Assembly: GCF_001463765.1 (NCBI RefSeq)
Contig: NZ_BBWK01000029.1
Coordinates: forward strand, 1 to 64,000
Direction of reading: 5' to 3'
Origin: Aureimonas sp. AU4
GTDB taxonomy: Bacteria > Pseudomonadota > Alphaproteobacteria > Rhizobiales > Rhizobiaceae
Length of the DNA: 64,000 nucleotides
A program made the position numbers and the translations under genes. Shown piece after piece: positions 23,958 to 33,523 of the stretch (position 1 is the first letter of the stretch; each line of letters begins with the position of its first letter). The notes beneath the pieces were generated by a model. The model was not told where the DNA came from. It saw nothing but the letters and a program-made list of their open reading frames with translations, and made no database searches.

Positions 23958-26900
23958 CAGTCGCGGACCTTGAACACGACCTGCAGGAAGTCCGGCCGCT
24001 CGTCCACGAGATGGCGCAGGAAGCGCGGCGCGTCCTCGAAGTCGACGACGTGGGTGATCATGTGCTCGGTGATGTCGCGTCCGCGCGCCTGGAGGAGGCC
24101 GATCGTCTCGGCTGCCAGCCGCCGGCGGTTCCACTCGAAGCCGAGACCGCGCGGCACGCGGTTGATCTGCGCGCAGCGGATCGCCAAGCCGTTGTGGTGG
24201 AACTCCTCGCCCAGGCGCAGCGGCTCCGCCCCGCCCTGGTAGAAAGCGAGATCGATGACGGTACCCTGCGGTCGCAGGGCCCGGAGCGCGGCATGGAGGC
24301 TGCGCGCGTCCGCGCGCGTCTGGAACACGAAGTCCGCGCCCCGGTCGCCGCCCCCGTGGTGCCAGTTCGCCTTGGCATGGTTCCAGGCTTGGTCCTCGTC
24401 CATCGCCGTGAAGCCCAGCGCCTCGATGCGCGCGCGCCGGAAGGGCGACGGGTCTGCGACGACGACCTCGCCGGCCCCCGCGCGCGCGGCGAACAGCGCC
24501 GTCAGGAGACCCACCACGCCGCCGCCGATGACCAGCACCGGACGGCCGGCGACCCCCTGCCCCAGCCGCTCGACGCGGCCGCCCGCCAGTTCCGCGTCGG
24601 CATGGAGAATGCCATTGGCGGCGATCGGGCCCATCTGCGCGACGTAGATGCCGAGCATCGGATCGACGCCCTCCGGCAGCTTCACCAGGAGATCGTGGAA
24701 CGGGTCGGCCGTGTGGCCGCTCTTGTGGGCGAAGGTCGAGGCGACGACCTCGCCGGCGCAAAAGCCGGGCGCGCGGGATTCTGCGACGCGCGCCACCTCC
24801 ATGTAGCCGAGGAACGGCACCGGAAAGTGCTGTCCCGCCTCGCCCGGCACGAAGACGCCGCGCCCGCCGTCCCAGCGCGAATGAAGATACGGGTTGGTAT
24901 TCTTGAAAAAGGTGAGCTCGGTGCCGGCGGAGAAGCCGGTATAGAGCGTGTCGAGGCGGACCTGCCCGTCGCCCGGAGGGCCTTCCTCGTACTGGAAATG
25001 GTAGGCCTCGCCCGGCCGCTCGATGCCGAGCGAGCGCACGTGCCGATGCCCCGGCGGCAGTTGTCCCGGCTCCGGCCGCGGCGGGAAGCGCAGCGGCGCG
25101 GGCGCCGTGCGGGGAGCCGTGTCGGGCTGGAGATGGACCACCTCGCCGGTGCGCGCCGACTGCACGACGGCCAGCGCCAGGCGGTGCGTCGCGAGCGCAT
25201 CGGCGTAGGGGCAGCGGATGCGGTTCTCGCCGCCGCGCACCGCGTCGATGAAGTCGCGGTCCTCGCGCCAGACCGGGTCGCCGTCGGCGCCGCGCACCGG
25301 GCGACCGCGCCCGACGTCCACCATGATGTCGCGGTCCGTCAGCTCGATCGCCAGCCGGTCGGCGAAGATGTGGAGGCCGACGCGGTGGTTCCAGCCGAGA
25401 AGGCAGGTCGAGGCGATGTTGGCGACGACGCCGCTCGCGAACGTCAGACTGGCCGTCGAGGTGGTCGGAACGTCGAGACCGGGAAAGGCCTCGCGATCGC
25501 GGTGCGCCGCGCGGCCGTAGACCTCGGTCACCTCGCCCACCAGGAAGCGGGCGAGGTCGAGAAGGTGCGTCGCCTGCTCCACCATCTGGCCGCCCGACTG
25601 GTCCTCGCGCCACCACCATTGCGGCGGGGGCGTCGAATCCAGCCAGTAGCCCGACAGGAGCTGCGCCGGGTTGTCGGCGAGCAGCGCTCGCGCCTCGTCC
25701 ACCGTGTCGAGATAGCGCCAGTGGTAGCCGACGGCCGTGACCAAGTTCTTGCGCGCCACCTCGGCGGCGATCGCCTCCGCGGTCGCGATATCGAGCGAGA
25801 CCGGCTTCTCCACAAAGAACGGTAGATCCCGTTCGATCGCGGCGCGCTCCGCCTCGCCGTGGGCGAAGGGCGGCACGCAGATATAGACGGCATCGGGCGC
25901 GCAGGCATCCATCATCGCGCCGGCCTCCGAGAAGGCGCGGGCCCCGAAGCGGGCGGCCGCCCCTTCCGCTCGGGCGAGATCGGTGTCGGCGAAGCCGACG
26001 ATCGCGACGTCCTCGAAGTGCTCGAGGATGCCGAGATGGCGGTGCGCGATGCCGCCGGCCCCGACGAAACCGATCCGGGTGGTCTTCATGCGTGCGTCCT
26101 GCGTTTCACGGTGGGGAGAAGCCGCCAGCCGGCGGTAGAGCGTGGCCGTCGCTCGCGCCATGGCAGAGGCGTGGAAGCGTCGGCGGAAGCGTTCCTGTGC
26201 GGCCTCGCCCGCCCGGGCGAGCGCGGCGCGGTCGGGCAGGCGCTGGAGAAGCGTGCGGGCGAGCGCGCCGGCGTTGCCGGGCTCGGCGAGCCAGCCGGAC
26301 ACGCCGTCCTCCACCGCCTCGCTCGTGCCGCCGATGCGCGTGGCGATCACCGGCAGCCCGGCGGCCATGGCCTCCAGCACCACCAGCGGCAGACCTTCGA
26401 AAAGCGAGGGCAGGACAAGCGCGTCGGCCGCAGCCATCAGGTCGGCGACGTCGTCACGGCTGCCGAGGAACCGCACGGCGTGGCAAAGGCCGAGCGCTCC
26501 GGCCCGTTGCTCAAGCGGGGCACGCAAGGGACCCTCGCCGACGACGAGACAGACGAGACCGGGGAGCTCTCCATGGATCAGTGCGAGCGCGTCAAGGAGA
26601 ACGGCATGGCCCTTCTGCTCGGTCAGGCGGGCGACCACGAGAAGAACCGTCGCATCGGGCGCGATCGCGAGAGCCCGACGGACCGCGTCGCGGCCTAGGG
26701 CGGCGTGTCGGGGGTGGACGCCGTTGGGGATCGCGTGGAGCCGGGTCGGATCGAGGCCGGCTGCCAGAAAGCTGTCGGCAGCCGCCTGCGACACGCAGAC
26801 CACGGCGTCCAGAGCGGACGCTTCCCGCCGGTGCCACGCGATCTGCTCGGGATCGGTCAGGACGAACGGGAGGTGCTCGGTGCGCAGGATCGTCGGAATA

Positions 26901-27220
26901 CCGGCTCGGCGGCCGGGCTCGGCCAGATCGTGCCCTTCCCAGGCAATACCGGCATGAACATGCAGGATGTCGGCGCGCCAACGCTCGAGCGTCTCGCGAA
27001 GCGAGGCGGGGTCGCCAAGCGGCAGATCCAACACGGCGAGGCCGGCGTCGGACGCCCGCGCGCGCAGTCCCGAGCGCGGGTCGGCGGCGATCGCGACGTC
27101 CCACTCCGCCGCGAGCTCCCGGCCGAGCGCGAGCATGTGCTCGCCGACGCCGGAGGGAACGAGGCTGTCGGTGGCCAGGATCAGGCGAAGGCGGCGCGGG
27201 CCCCGGCCGGCTCGGCTCAA
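23957..27220 (-). CDS. Three-domain fusion: GT4 glycosyltransferase - Gfo/Idh/MocA oxidoreductase - MDR dehydrogenase
   Basis: 1087 residues without an internal stop. Residues ~10-370: GT4 (SGVGEHMLALGRELAAEWDV, ARLTEQKGHAVLLDALALI, PSLFEGLPLVVLEAMAAGLP). Residues 378-705: Gfo/Idh/MocA (TTRIGFVGAGGIAHRHLGIL, then FFVEKPVSLD with the EKP catalytic Lys). Residues ~720-1087: zinc-type alcohol dehydrogenase (MDR) fold (GFSAGTELTFF, VLVIGGGVVGLLTALFAARA) without the usual Cys zinc ligands. The start is a TTG overlapping the preceding TGA; Met378 opens the middle domain and could be an internal start (AGGAC 7 bp upstream). Likely role: glycan assembly plus redox change of a nucleotide sugar. Confidence 0.8.
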   Translation of the reverse strand: MSRAGRGPRRLRLILATDSLVPSGVGEHMLALGRELAAEWDVAIAADPRSGLRARASDAGLAVLDLPLGDPASLRETLERWRADILHVHAGIAWEGHDLAEPGRRAGIPTILRTEHLPFVLTDPEQIAWHRREASALDAVVCVSQAAADSFLAAGLDPTRLHAIPNGVHPRHAALGRDAVRRALAIAPDATVLLVVARLTEQKGHAVLLDALALIHGELPGLVCLVVGEGPLRAPLEQRAGALGLCHAVRFLGSRDDVADLMAAADALVLPSLFEGLPLVVLEAMAAGLPVIATRIGGTSEAVEDGVSGWLAEPGNAGALARTLLQRLPDRAALARAGEAAQERFRRRFHASAMARATATLYRRLAASPHRETQDARMKTTRIGFVGAGGIAHRHLGILEHFEDVAIVGFADTDLARAEGAAARFGARAFSEAGAMMDACAPDAVYICVPPFAHGEAERAAIERDLPFFVEKPVSLDIATAEAIAAEVARKNLVTAVGYHWRYLDTVDEARALLADNPAQLLSGYWLDSTPPPQWWWREDQSGGQMVEQATHLLDLARFLVGEVTEVYGRAAHRDREAFPGLDVPTTSTASLTFASGVVANIASTCLLGWNHRVGLHIFADRLAIELTDRDIMVDVGRGRPVRGADGDPVWREDRDFIDAVRGGENRIRCPYADALATHRLALAVVQSARTGEVVHLQPDTAPRTAPAPLRFPPRPEPGQLPPGHRHVRSLGIERPGEAYHFQYEEGPPGDGQVRLDTLYTGFSAGTELTFFKNTNPYLHSRWDGGRGVFVPGEAGQHFPVPFLGYMEVARVAESRAPGFCAGEVVASTFAHKSGHTADPFHDLLVKLPEGVDPMLGIYVAQMGPIAANGILHADAELAGGRVERLGQGVAGRPVLVIGGGVVGLLTALFAARAGAGEVVVADPSPFRRARIEALGFTAMDEDQAWNHAKANWHHGGGDRGADFVFQTRADARSLHAALRALRPQGTVIDLAFYQGGAEPLRLGEEFHHNGLAIRCAQINRVPRGLGFEWNRRRLAAETIGLLQARGRDITEHMITHVVDFEDAPRFLRHLVDERPDFLQVVFKVRD

Positions 27221-29622
27221 GCCAAGGGTCCCGCGGTGGCACCCGACACGGCCGCGCCCGCCAGCGCCGCGCGCGGGCTCATCCGGCCATAGGTCGCCAG
27301 CGCCTGCGCCACCACCTGATCCATGTTGTAGTAGCGATAGGTGGCGAGGCGGCCGACGAAGCTGACGTCGGGGGTAGCATCGGCAAGCGCCTCGTAGCGG
27401 CGGTAGATCGCCCGCGTTTCCTCGCGCGGCACGGGATAGTACGGATCGCCCCGGTCCGAGGGAAACTCGTAGGAGATACTGGTGCGCGCGTGCCGCTGCC
27501 CCGTCAGGTGCTTGTACTCGGTGATGCGGGTCTGGGGCACCTCGGTGCCGGGATAGTTCACCACGGCCACGGGTTGGAACTCGGGTCGGTCGTGCGTCTC
27601 GTGCCGGAAGGCGAGGCTGCGATAGGGCAGCTCACCGAAGCGGTGGTCGAAGAACTCGTCCACCGGGCCGGTGAACACCGTATGGCCGACATCCACGGTG
27701 GCGCGAACCGAGCGGTAGTCCGTGCCGGTGCGCACGGTGATGTTGGGGTGATCGAGCATGCGCTCGAACATCGCCGTGTAGCCGTCGGCGGGCATCGCCT
27801 GGAAGCTGTCGAGGAAGTAGCGGTCGTCGGTGTTCGTGCGGGTCGGCACGCGGGCGGTGACGGAGCGGTCGAGCTGCGAGGGGTCGAGCCCCCATTGCTT
27901 GCGCGTGTAGCCGCGAAAGAAGGTCTCGTAGAGCTCGCGCCCGACCGCCGAGACCACGACGTCCTCGGCGGTGCGGATGTCGGCGACCGGCTCGGCCCGC
28001 GCTGCCAGAAAGGCGGCAGCCTCGGCGTCGGTGCGAAGGTCGAGGCCGTAGAGCCCGTTCAGCGTCGTGCGGTTGATCGGGATCGGCAGGAGCCGATCGC
28101 CGACATTGGCCAGGACGCGGTGCTCGTAGGGCCGCCACGTGGTGAAGCGCGAGAGGTAGTCGACGACCCGCTGGCTGTTGGTATGGAAGATGTGGGGTCC
28201 GTAGCGGTGGACGAGGATACCGGCCGCGTCGAGGTGATCGAAGGCGTTGCCGGCGATATGCGGGCGCCGGTCGACCACGAGAACGCGCTTGCCCGCGTCC
28301 GCCGCGAGCCGCTCGGCCAACACGGAGCCCGCAAAGCCCGCCCCGACCACGAGCGCGTCGAAGCGCTCCCGCCTCGTTCCCCCTTGGACGGCGGGGGCGA
28401 CCGGCGTTTCGTCGTTGGCGGCGTGCGCGGCGGCGATCCGGGCGGCCAGAACGGCGTCCGCAAGGATTGCCGCCATGCGCGCCTGCGTCCTGTCCCAGGA
28501 GATATCGGCCAGGGCGGCGTCGGCCTCGTTCCGCCACGCCCCGTCGCGCGGCAAGGCGAGGACGCTCTCGCAGGCCGCGACGAAACCTGCGGCATCCGCG
28601 GCGATGCGCACGCCCTCCATCGCGCCGTAATGGCGCACGACGTCGGCGATCGGCGTCGACACGACGGGACAGCCGCCCGCTAGGTACTCCGGCGTCTTGG
28701 TGGGGCTGATGAAGCGCGTCGCCTCGTTCAGGGCGAACGGCATCAGGGCGGCGTCCCAGCCCGCGAGGTAGGACGGCAGCTCGTCGTAGCTCTTGCCGCC
28801 GAGCCAGTGGATGTTGGCGCCGCGCGGCAGCTCCGCCGGGTCGATCTTGGCGACGGGCCCCAGCATCGCGAAGCTCCAGTCCGGCCGCATCGCCGCAATC
28901 TGGCGCAGGAGATCGAGGTCGAGCCGCTCGTCGATCACCCCGTAGAAGCCGAGCACCGGTCCGGCGAGGCCGGCCTGGTCGGCGGGCTGGACAAGGTTGG
29001 CGCGGCGCGCTTGTCCGAAATGCGCGGCGTCCACGGCAGAGGGAAAGGCGTGGATGTTGGCGTGGCGATGGCGCTTCGCCTCGTAGAGGCTCCAGCCGCC
29101 GGTGAACACGGCGTCCGCCCGCGCGATCAGCCGCTCCTCCATCTCCACGAGGCGCGGGTCCGCGAAGCGGAAGCCGGCCAGTTCGTCCATGCAGTCGTAG
29201 ACCACCGCCGCCGCCTCGACCGCGCCGGCGAAGCCGAACATCATCGGGGTGTAGAACCACAGGATCGGCGCGGCGGTGGTTGCGGTCTCGACCAGCATGG
29301 CGAGGAGCTGCGCCAGCCCCGCCTCCCGCTCCTTCACGCTCCACCAATGCGGCAGGCGCGGGCGCAGCGCGACGATGCCGTCATCGGGAAAGGGGTGAAA
29401 CTCCAGGAACGGCAGATGATGGTCGCAGGGAATGAATTCCTCGAAGACGAAGACCTTTCGGCCGCGCGCGAAGCGCCGCATCAGGTGCTGCGGGCGTTGG
29501 GTCACGAAGTCCCAGCGCAGATGCGAGAAGCAGATGATCGGAGCGTCGTCGTGCGCGGATTTCAGGGCGTCGCCGAGCCGCGCTCCCGCAGGGCCGGCAG
29601 CTGTCGTCGAATCCAGCGTCAT
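27217..29622 (-). CDS. glf: Glycosyltransferase - UDP-galactopyranose mutase fusion
   Basis: 801 residues. Residues ~25-400 are a GT-B glycosyltransferase (FSHLRWDFVTQRPQHLMRR, then FYGVIDERLDLDLL and SPTKTPEYLAGGCPVVSTPI). Residues ~420-795 are a UDP-galactopyranose mutase: FAD motif DALVVGAGFAGSVLAERLA, HRYGPHIFHTNSQRVVDYLS, KQWGLDPSQL, the substrate-binding RYFLDSFQAMPADGYTAMFE and the terminal ATYRYYNMDQVVAQAL. The mutase turns UDP-galactopyranose into UDP-galactofuranose using reduced flavin, so the fused transferase may use galactofuranose at once. It overlaps the next gene by 4 bp (TTGA). Gives the cluster a probable galactofuranose-containing product. Confidence 0.88.
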   Translation of the reverse strand: MTLDSTTAAGPAGARLGDALKSAHDDAPIICFSHLRWDFVTQRPQHLMRRFARGRKVFVFEEFIPCDHHLPFLEFHPFPDDGIVALRPRLPHWWSVKEREAGLAQLLAMLVETATTAAPILWFYTPMMFGFAGAVEAAAVVYDCMDELAGFRFADPRLVEMEERLIARADAVFTGGWSLYEAKRHRHANIHAFPSAVDAAHFGQARRANLVQPADQAGLAGPVLGFYGVIDERLDLDLLRQIAAMRPDWSFAMLGPVAKIDPAELPRGANIHWLGGKSYDELPSYLAGWDAALMPFALNEATRFISPTKTPEYLAGGCPVVSTPIADVVRHYGAMEGVRIAADAAGFVAACESVLALPRDGAWRNEADAALADISWDRTQARMAAILADAVLAARIAAAHAANDETPVAPAVQGGTRRERFDALVVGAGFAGSVLAERLAADAGKRVLVVDRRPHIAGNAFDHLDAAGILVHRYGPHIFHTNSQRVVDYLSRFTTWRPYEHRVLANVGDRLLPIPINRTTLNGLYGLDLRTDAEAAAFLAARAEPVADIRTAEDVVVSAVGRELYETFFRGYTRKQWGLDPSQLDRSVTARVPTRTNTDDRYFLDSFQAMPADGYTAMFERMLDHPNITVRTGTDYRSVRATVDVGHTVFTGPVDEFFDHRFGELPYRSLAFRHETHDRPEFQPVAVVNYPGTEVPQTRITEYKHLTGQRHARTSISYEFPSDRGDPYYPVPREETRAIYRRYEALADATPDVSFVGRLATYRYYNMDQVVAQALATYGRMSPRAALAGAAVSGATAGPLA

Positions 29623-29700
29623 GCCCGCCCCTCTCGTTCGTCACCCACGCACTAGCCGATCACAAGTCCCGGCGTGATGCGACTGAGTGAAGCCGGCGAA

Positions 29701-30876
29701 TTACCGTAGCAGCGACCGGAAACGCTCCACCGTATGAGGCCATGTCCAGCGCGATCGGGCGATCCCGCGCGGCCGAAATTCCCCCAGCGTGTCCAGCATC
29801 TCCACGAGCACCTCGCCGAAGCGCTCGGCCGGTGCGGTGCGGCCGGTCCCGGGCGTGACGAACTGGAGCCCGCAGGCCAGACGCTCGTTGGCCAGAACCG
29901 GCAGGCCGGCCAGCATGTACTCGGTGAGGATGGCAGGCGCCCCGTCGTCGACCCCGCAGACGACGCCGATGCGCGCCTGGTTCATGAGCCGGTTGACCTC
30001 GTCGAAAGGCACGCCCGGCGGGCCGACGAAGTCCACGTCGAGACCGCGCGCCGCCGCCTCGGCGCGCAGCGCCTCGCCCATCTCGCCGTAGCCGAAGACG
30101 CAGAGCGCCCTGAGGCGGCGCGGTGCCGTGGCCAAGGCGTCGAACAGGATGTCGTGGCGCTTGTAGGGCTGCGCAGCCGCGACGTAGACGACGTCGTACG
30201 GCTTCTCGCCGCCCAGCGGGCGGAACGTCTCGTCGTCGGCGAACTCCGGCCCGATCGGCATGATCGCCGTCGCCATGCCGGGATGACGCGCCTCGACCTC
30301 GTCGGACTGCCACCGGGCTCCGGTGAGAACGAGGTCGAAGTGACGGCTGACCTCGGGCGGCACGCGCAGCGCAGGCGCGTCGATGGAATTGTAGACTTTG
30401 AAGCTGTGCCGGCAGGCGTGGAGAATTTGTTCGTCCACCCCGAGGCCCAGGACCACGAGGATGTGCGGCGCGCCGACGGCCTCGATGAAACGCAGCATGT
30501 GCCGCGACGCGAAGGGTGCCTCCTCGCCATCGAGGCCGAACACGCGCCGCGCCAGGTGCGGACCGTCGCGCCGCACGGGCGGCACCGCCTCGGCGCGACC
30601 GTGGTGCCATATTTCCCCGTGCCGCACGATGCCTGCCCTGATGCAGGCCAGCGGCAGACGCTCCAGGTAGCCCCCGACCACGCGAACGGACTCATCGGCC
30701 ACCTCGTGCGCACGAGGTGGCGAGAACGGCTCGCGCGGGAGCCGCTCCGGCCATTCCGCCGCGCGCCGGTCCAGCGCCTGCGCATCGAAGCCGTGCGGCG
30801 GCCAGCCCTCCACGAGATCGCCGATCACGACGATGGAGGGATCCGCTGTGAGCACCGCCGCGTCGCCTTGATGCAT
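29701..30876 (-). CDS. Glycosyltransferase (GT-B type)
   Basis: 391 residues from the ATG at 30876 with GGGGGAG upstream. The C-lobe is readable: VVYVAAAQPYKRHDILFDAL, LCVFGYGEMGEALRAEAAAR, then VDFVGPPGVPFDEVNRLMNQ and DDGAPAILTEYMLAGLPVLA, the nucleotide-sugar site of GT1/GT4-like transferases. The N-lobe is divergent. No signal peptide or membrane segment. It is probably first in the leftward glycan operon, 78 bp before the GT-mutase gene. Donor and acceptor unknown. Confidence 0.78.
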   Translation of the reverse strand: MHQGDAAVLTADPSIVVIGDLVEGWPPHGFDAQALDRRAAEWPERLPREPFSPPRAHEVADESVRVVGGYLERLPLACIRAGIVRHGEIWHHGRAEAVPPVRRDGPHLARRVFGLDGEEAPFASRHMLRFIEAVGAPHILVVLGLGVDEQILHACRHSFKVYNSIDAPALRVPPEVSRHFDLVLTGARWQSDEVEARHPGMATAIMPIGPEFADDETFRPLGGEKPYDVVYVAAAQPYKRHDILFDALATAPRRLRALCVFGYGEMGEALRAEAAARGLDVDFVGPPGVPFDEVNRLMNQARIGVVCGVDDGAPAILTEYMLAGLPVLANERLACGLQFVTPGTGRTAPAERFGEVLVEMLDTLGEFRPRGIARSRWTWPHTVERFRSLLR

Positions 30877-31387
30877 CCGAATGTCTCCCCCGATATTGCG
30901 AATTCGTTTCCTCGGCGACGGGCGGTCGCCTGCGTTGGGACAACTTGGGTCAAACAGGCAGGAGTCGAGCCAAGCGGCGCTGCGAACCGGCACCTTCGAA
31001 CAAGGTGCGGTCGATCCGGCGCCTGGTGAGCGAGGCGGAACGCAACGCGGAGGTCACGGGGCTGACGTGCAGAGGCATCTCGGGTTTCCGGCCGATCGCC
31101 CGCTTCGGGTGCCGCAAAGGCGAGGCGATGCGGGCCACGTGTCGGCAGTTCGTTGCGCTGTGCGAGGAGGCAGGCCCAATCGCCGGCCGGCGGCCGCCGC
31201 GGTAGGCAGGTGCGGGAACCGGGGCGATGCCTTTGACATGCCGTATCGGCTCGACCGTATTCCCGACGCCACGCGTATCCGTCGGCGAACGGTCGAGCAC
31301 CGGCTCGGCACGGCGGGGCCGGATGGGGCGAAGCCACGCCGGAATGCCGCGACCGTCGACGCAGGAGGTATGTAGTCCCGCCGCGGA
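30877..31387. other. Intergenic region, 511 bp
   Basis: No gene was recognised on either strand. It must carry the promoter of the leftward glycan operon near its left end and the end of the LacI-type transcript near its right end. Several short open frames are Arg/Pro/Ser-rich and lack family similarity; no clear hairpin terminator was seen. Confidence 0.5.
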
Positions 31388-32392
31388 TCAGACCGGCCCG
31401 CAGCTGTCTCCCAGTATCAAGGCGGGCTGGAAGACGACGTTCCGAGGGGCCGACGCGGGGCCGCGCTCTATTCGGTCGACCAGCAGCCGCAACGCCTCGT
31501 TCGTCATCTCCGAGATCGGGTGCTCCGTTCTCGTCAGGCGCGGACGCAGCCCCCCGATGCCGGGGATCGTGTCTGTGGAGGCGATCGATACGTCGTGGGG
31601 GCAGGAAAGATCGAGGTCCGCCAGCGCCCGCATGACACCAAGAGCCATGACACCGTTGGCGACGTAGATCGCGGTCGGACGGCTGCGACTGGCCAGAAGC
31701 TCCCGGGCGACGGAATAGGCGACATCCTCCCGGAAAGCTCCGTTGCGAATGTGGTCGGGCTCGGGCTTCAAACCGCGTGCCGCCATGCCCTCCAGAAGGC
31801 CCTCGAGGCGACCTTTGCCCGTTGTCAGGTGAAGCGGGCCGGTGATCGTCGCGATGCGGCGATGACCGAGATCGAGAAGATAGTTCGTGACCTGCCGGGC
31901 TGCGGAGACATTGTCGATCGTCACCGTATCGCAGCGATCGTCCGCGACGAGACGCCCGAACAGGACGGTCGGAATGCGACTGCCTTCGCCGTCCCGGCCG
32001 TCGAGGCGCAGGCCCGCGTCGATCGGAACCAGCATCAGGCCGTCGCACGACAACGCCCTTACCCGTGCCAGGATCCGGCGTTCGTTGTCCGGCTTCTCGT
32101 CGCTGTTGAACAGCACGAGCGAGTAGCCCCAGTCCGCCACTGCCGCCTCCGCCGCGCAGACGATGCGGGCGAAGAAGGGGTTGGTGAGATCGGATACGGC
32201 CAGCGCGATCAACTGGCTGCGACCGCGCTTCAGATTGCGCGCGGCGGACATCGGCGCGTAGTCGAGATCGCCGATCGCCGCGAGCACGCGCGCGCGCAGG
32301 ACGGGGCTGACATAGGCCGTGTCGTTGACCACCGCCGAAACGGTCGCCGTGGAGACGCCGGCAGCTTTTGCGACGTCGCGGATCGTTGCCAA
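31388..32392 (-). CDS. LacI-family transcriptional regulator
   Basis: 334 residues. The N-terminal HTH is MATIRDVAKAAGVSTATVSA with the hinge Leu-rich region RARVLAAIGDLDYAPMSAARN, followed by a periplasmic-binding-like effector domain (SQLIALAVSDLTNPFFARIV; TVLFGRLVADDRCDTVTIDN). It is divergent from a sugar importer operon, and an AAACGTTT palindrome lies 16 bp before its start, the classic core of LacI operators. It most likely represses the importer and itself until the sugar or a catabolite binds. Confidence 0.93.
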   Translation of the reverse strand: MATIRDVAKAAGVSTATVSAVVNDTAYVSPVLRARVLAAIGDLDYAPMSAARNLKRGRSQLIALAVSDLTNPFFARIVCAAEAAVADWGYSLVLFNSDEKPDNERRILARVRALSCDGLMLVPIDAGLRLDGRDGEGSRIPTVLFGRLVADDRCDTVTIDNVSAARQVTNYLLDLGHRRIATITGPLHLTTGKGRLEGLLEGMAARGLKPEPDHIRNGAFREDVAYSVARELLASRSRPTAIYVANGVMALGVMRALADLDLSCPHDVSIASTDTIPGIGGLRPRLTRTEHPISEMTNEALRLLVDRIERGPASAPRNVVFQPALILGDSCGPV

Positions 32393-32405
32393 TCAAACAC
32401 CGTAG

Positions 32406-32416
32406 CTAAACGTTTC
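32406..32416. promoter_or_regulatory. LacI-family operator candidate
   Basis: CTAAACGTTTC holds the perfect 8-bp palindrome AAACGTTT (32408-32415), the LacI/GalR consensus core with central CG. A weaker related site, CTAAACGCCGTTC, follows at about 32491, and GCAAAACGGTTCGC lies at 32514-32527, nearer the binding-protein gene. Two or three sites across the divergent region would allow looping. Confidence 0.6.
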
Positions 32417-32578
32417 ACAATAAGGCTGGACAGGCCGAGTAACGCCACACCGTTATCTGGCGTGCCTTGGACGTCAATAGCTCTTGCATTCTAAACGCCG
32501 TTCGGAAAACATGGCAAAACGGTTCGCTGACGTTCGCCGGGAGGGCGGGTTGCGTCGAGGCGGCCACGGGAGGGTCTG

Positions 32579-33523
32579 ATGAACGCTTCAACGATCGCCA
32601 TTATCGTATCGGGCCTCGCCGCGACGCTCGCGCCGGCCAACGCGCAGGACAAGCCGCTTCTCGGGATCGTCTCGATCTCCGCCACGGAAGCCAACAACGT
32701 GCGCTACATCGCCGGCGCGACGGCAGCCGCCGAAAAGGCCGGCTGGACGGTCTCGGTGATCGACGCGGCCGGCAGCGCCGACCAGGCCAATTCCGCGATC
32801 CAGAACTTCGCGGGTCGCGGCGCGGGCGCCATCATCGACATGGTCTTCCCCTATTCCTCGATCGGCGCGGGTCTCGCCGCGGCCAAGGACGCGAACATTC
32901 CCGTCGTGACCTGGGGCGGCGGTCTCGGCTCGTCTGTCGCGGCGACCAACGGATCGGGTGCGCCGATCGCGAAGCCGGTGATCGAGAAGATGATCGCCGA
33001 TCTCGGCGGACAGGGCAGCCTCCTCGCCCTCACCTACCGGACCGGCGAGGTCTGCCGGAACCGCGAGGTCCTTCTGGACGAGATGCTGAAGTCCCATCCC
33101 GGCATCACCGTCACCAAGAACGAGGTGCGCATCCCCGGCTACTTCGAGGACGGCGCGCAATACGCCAACGCCTGGCTCGCCTCCCATCCGGCGGGCGACG
33201 GCAACCTCGCGATCTGGGGATGCTGGGACGATCCGGCGATCGGCGCGATCGGCGCGCTGCGCCAGCAGAGCCGCGACGACGTGAAGGTCTACGGCGTCAA
33301 CGGCAACGCGCAGGCGATCGAGAACGTCCAGAACGGCCACATGACGGCGACCGCCTGGGAGGACAGCTACACCGAGGGCCAGCGCATGGTGGAGATGCTG
33401 GACGAAATCCGGAAGGCCGGTGCCGACTGGACGCCGAAGGCCGCCGAGGTGCCGGCGGTCCTCGTGACCAAGGACACCGTCGCGGACTTCGTGAAGCAGC
33501 ATCCCGAAGCGCTCGGCCAGTGA
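32579..33523 (+). CDS. Sugar ABC transporter substrate-binding protein (RbsB type)
   Basis: 314 residues. The signal peptide MNASTIAIIVSGLAATLAPA ends at ANAQ. The mature fold is periplasmic-binding-like I: LLGIVSISATEANNVRYIAG, AIIDMVFPYSSIGAGLAAAK, IWGCWDDPAIGAIGALRQQ, as in ribose/xylose-type proteins. GGGAGGG precedes the ATG. The stop overlaps the ATPase start (TGATG), and no hairpin separates them, unlike the other importers in this window. Bound sugar unknown. Confidence 0.9.
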   Translation: MNASTIAIIVSGLAATLAPANAQDKPLLGIVSISATEANNVRYIAGATAAAEKAGWTVSVIDAAGSADQANSAIQNFAGRGAGAIIDMVFPYSSIGAGLAAAKDANIPVVTWGGGLGSSVAATNGSGAPIAKPVIEKMIADLGGQGSLLALTYRTGEVCRNREVLLDEMLKSHPGITVTKNEVRIPGYFEDGAQYANAWLASHPAGDGNLAIWGCWDDPAIGAIGALRQQSRDDVKVYGVNGNAQAIENVQNGHMTATAWEDSYTEGQRMVEMLDEIRKAGADWTPKAAEVPAVLVTKDTVADFVKQHPEALGQ

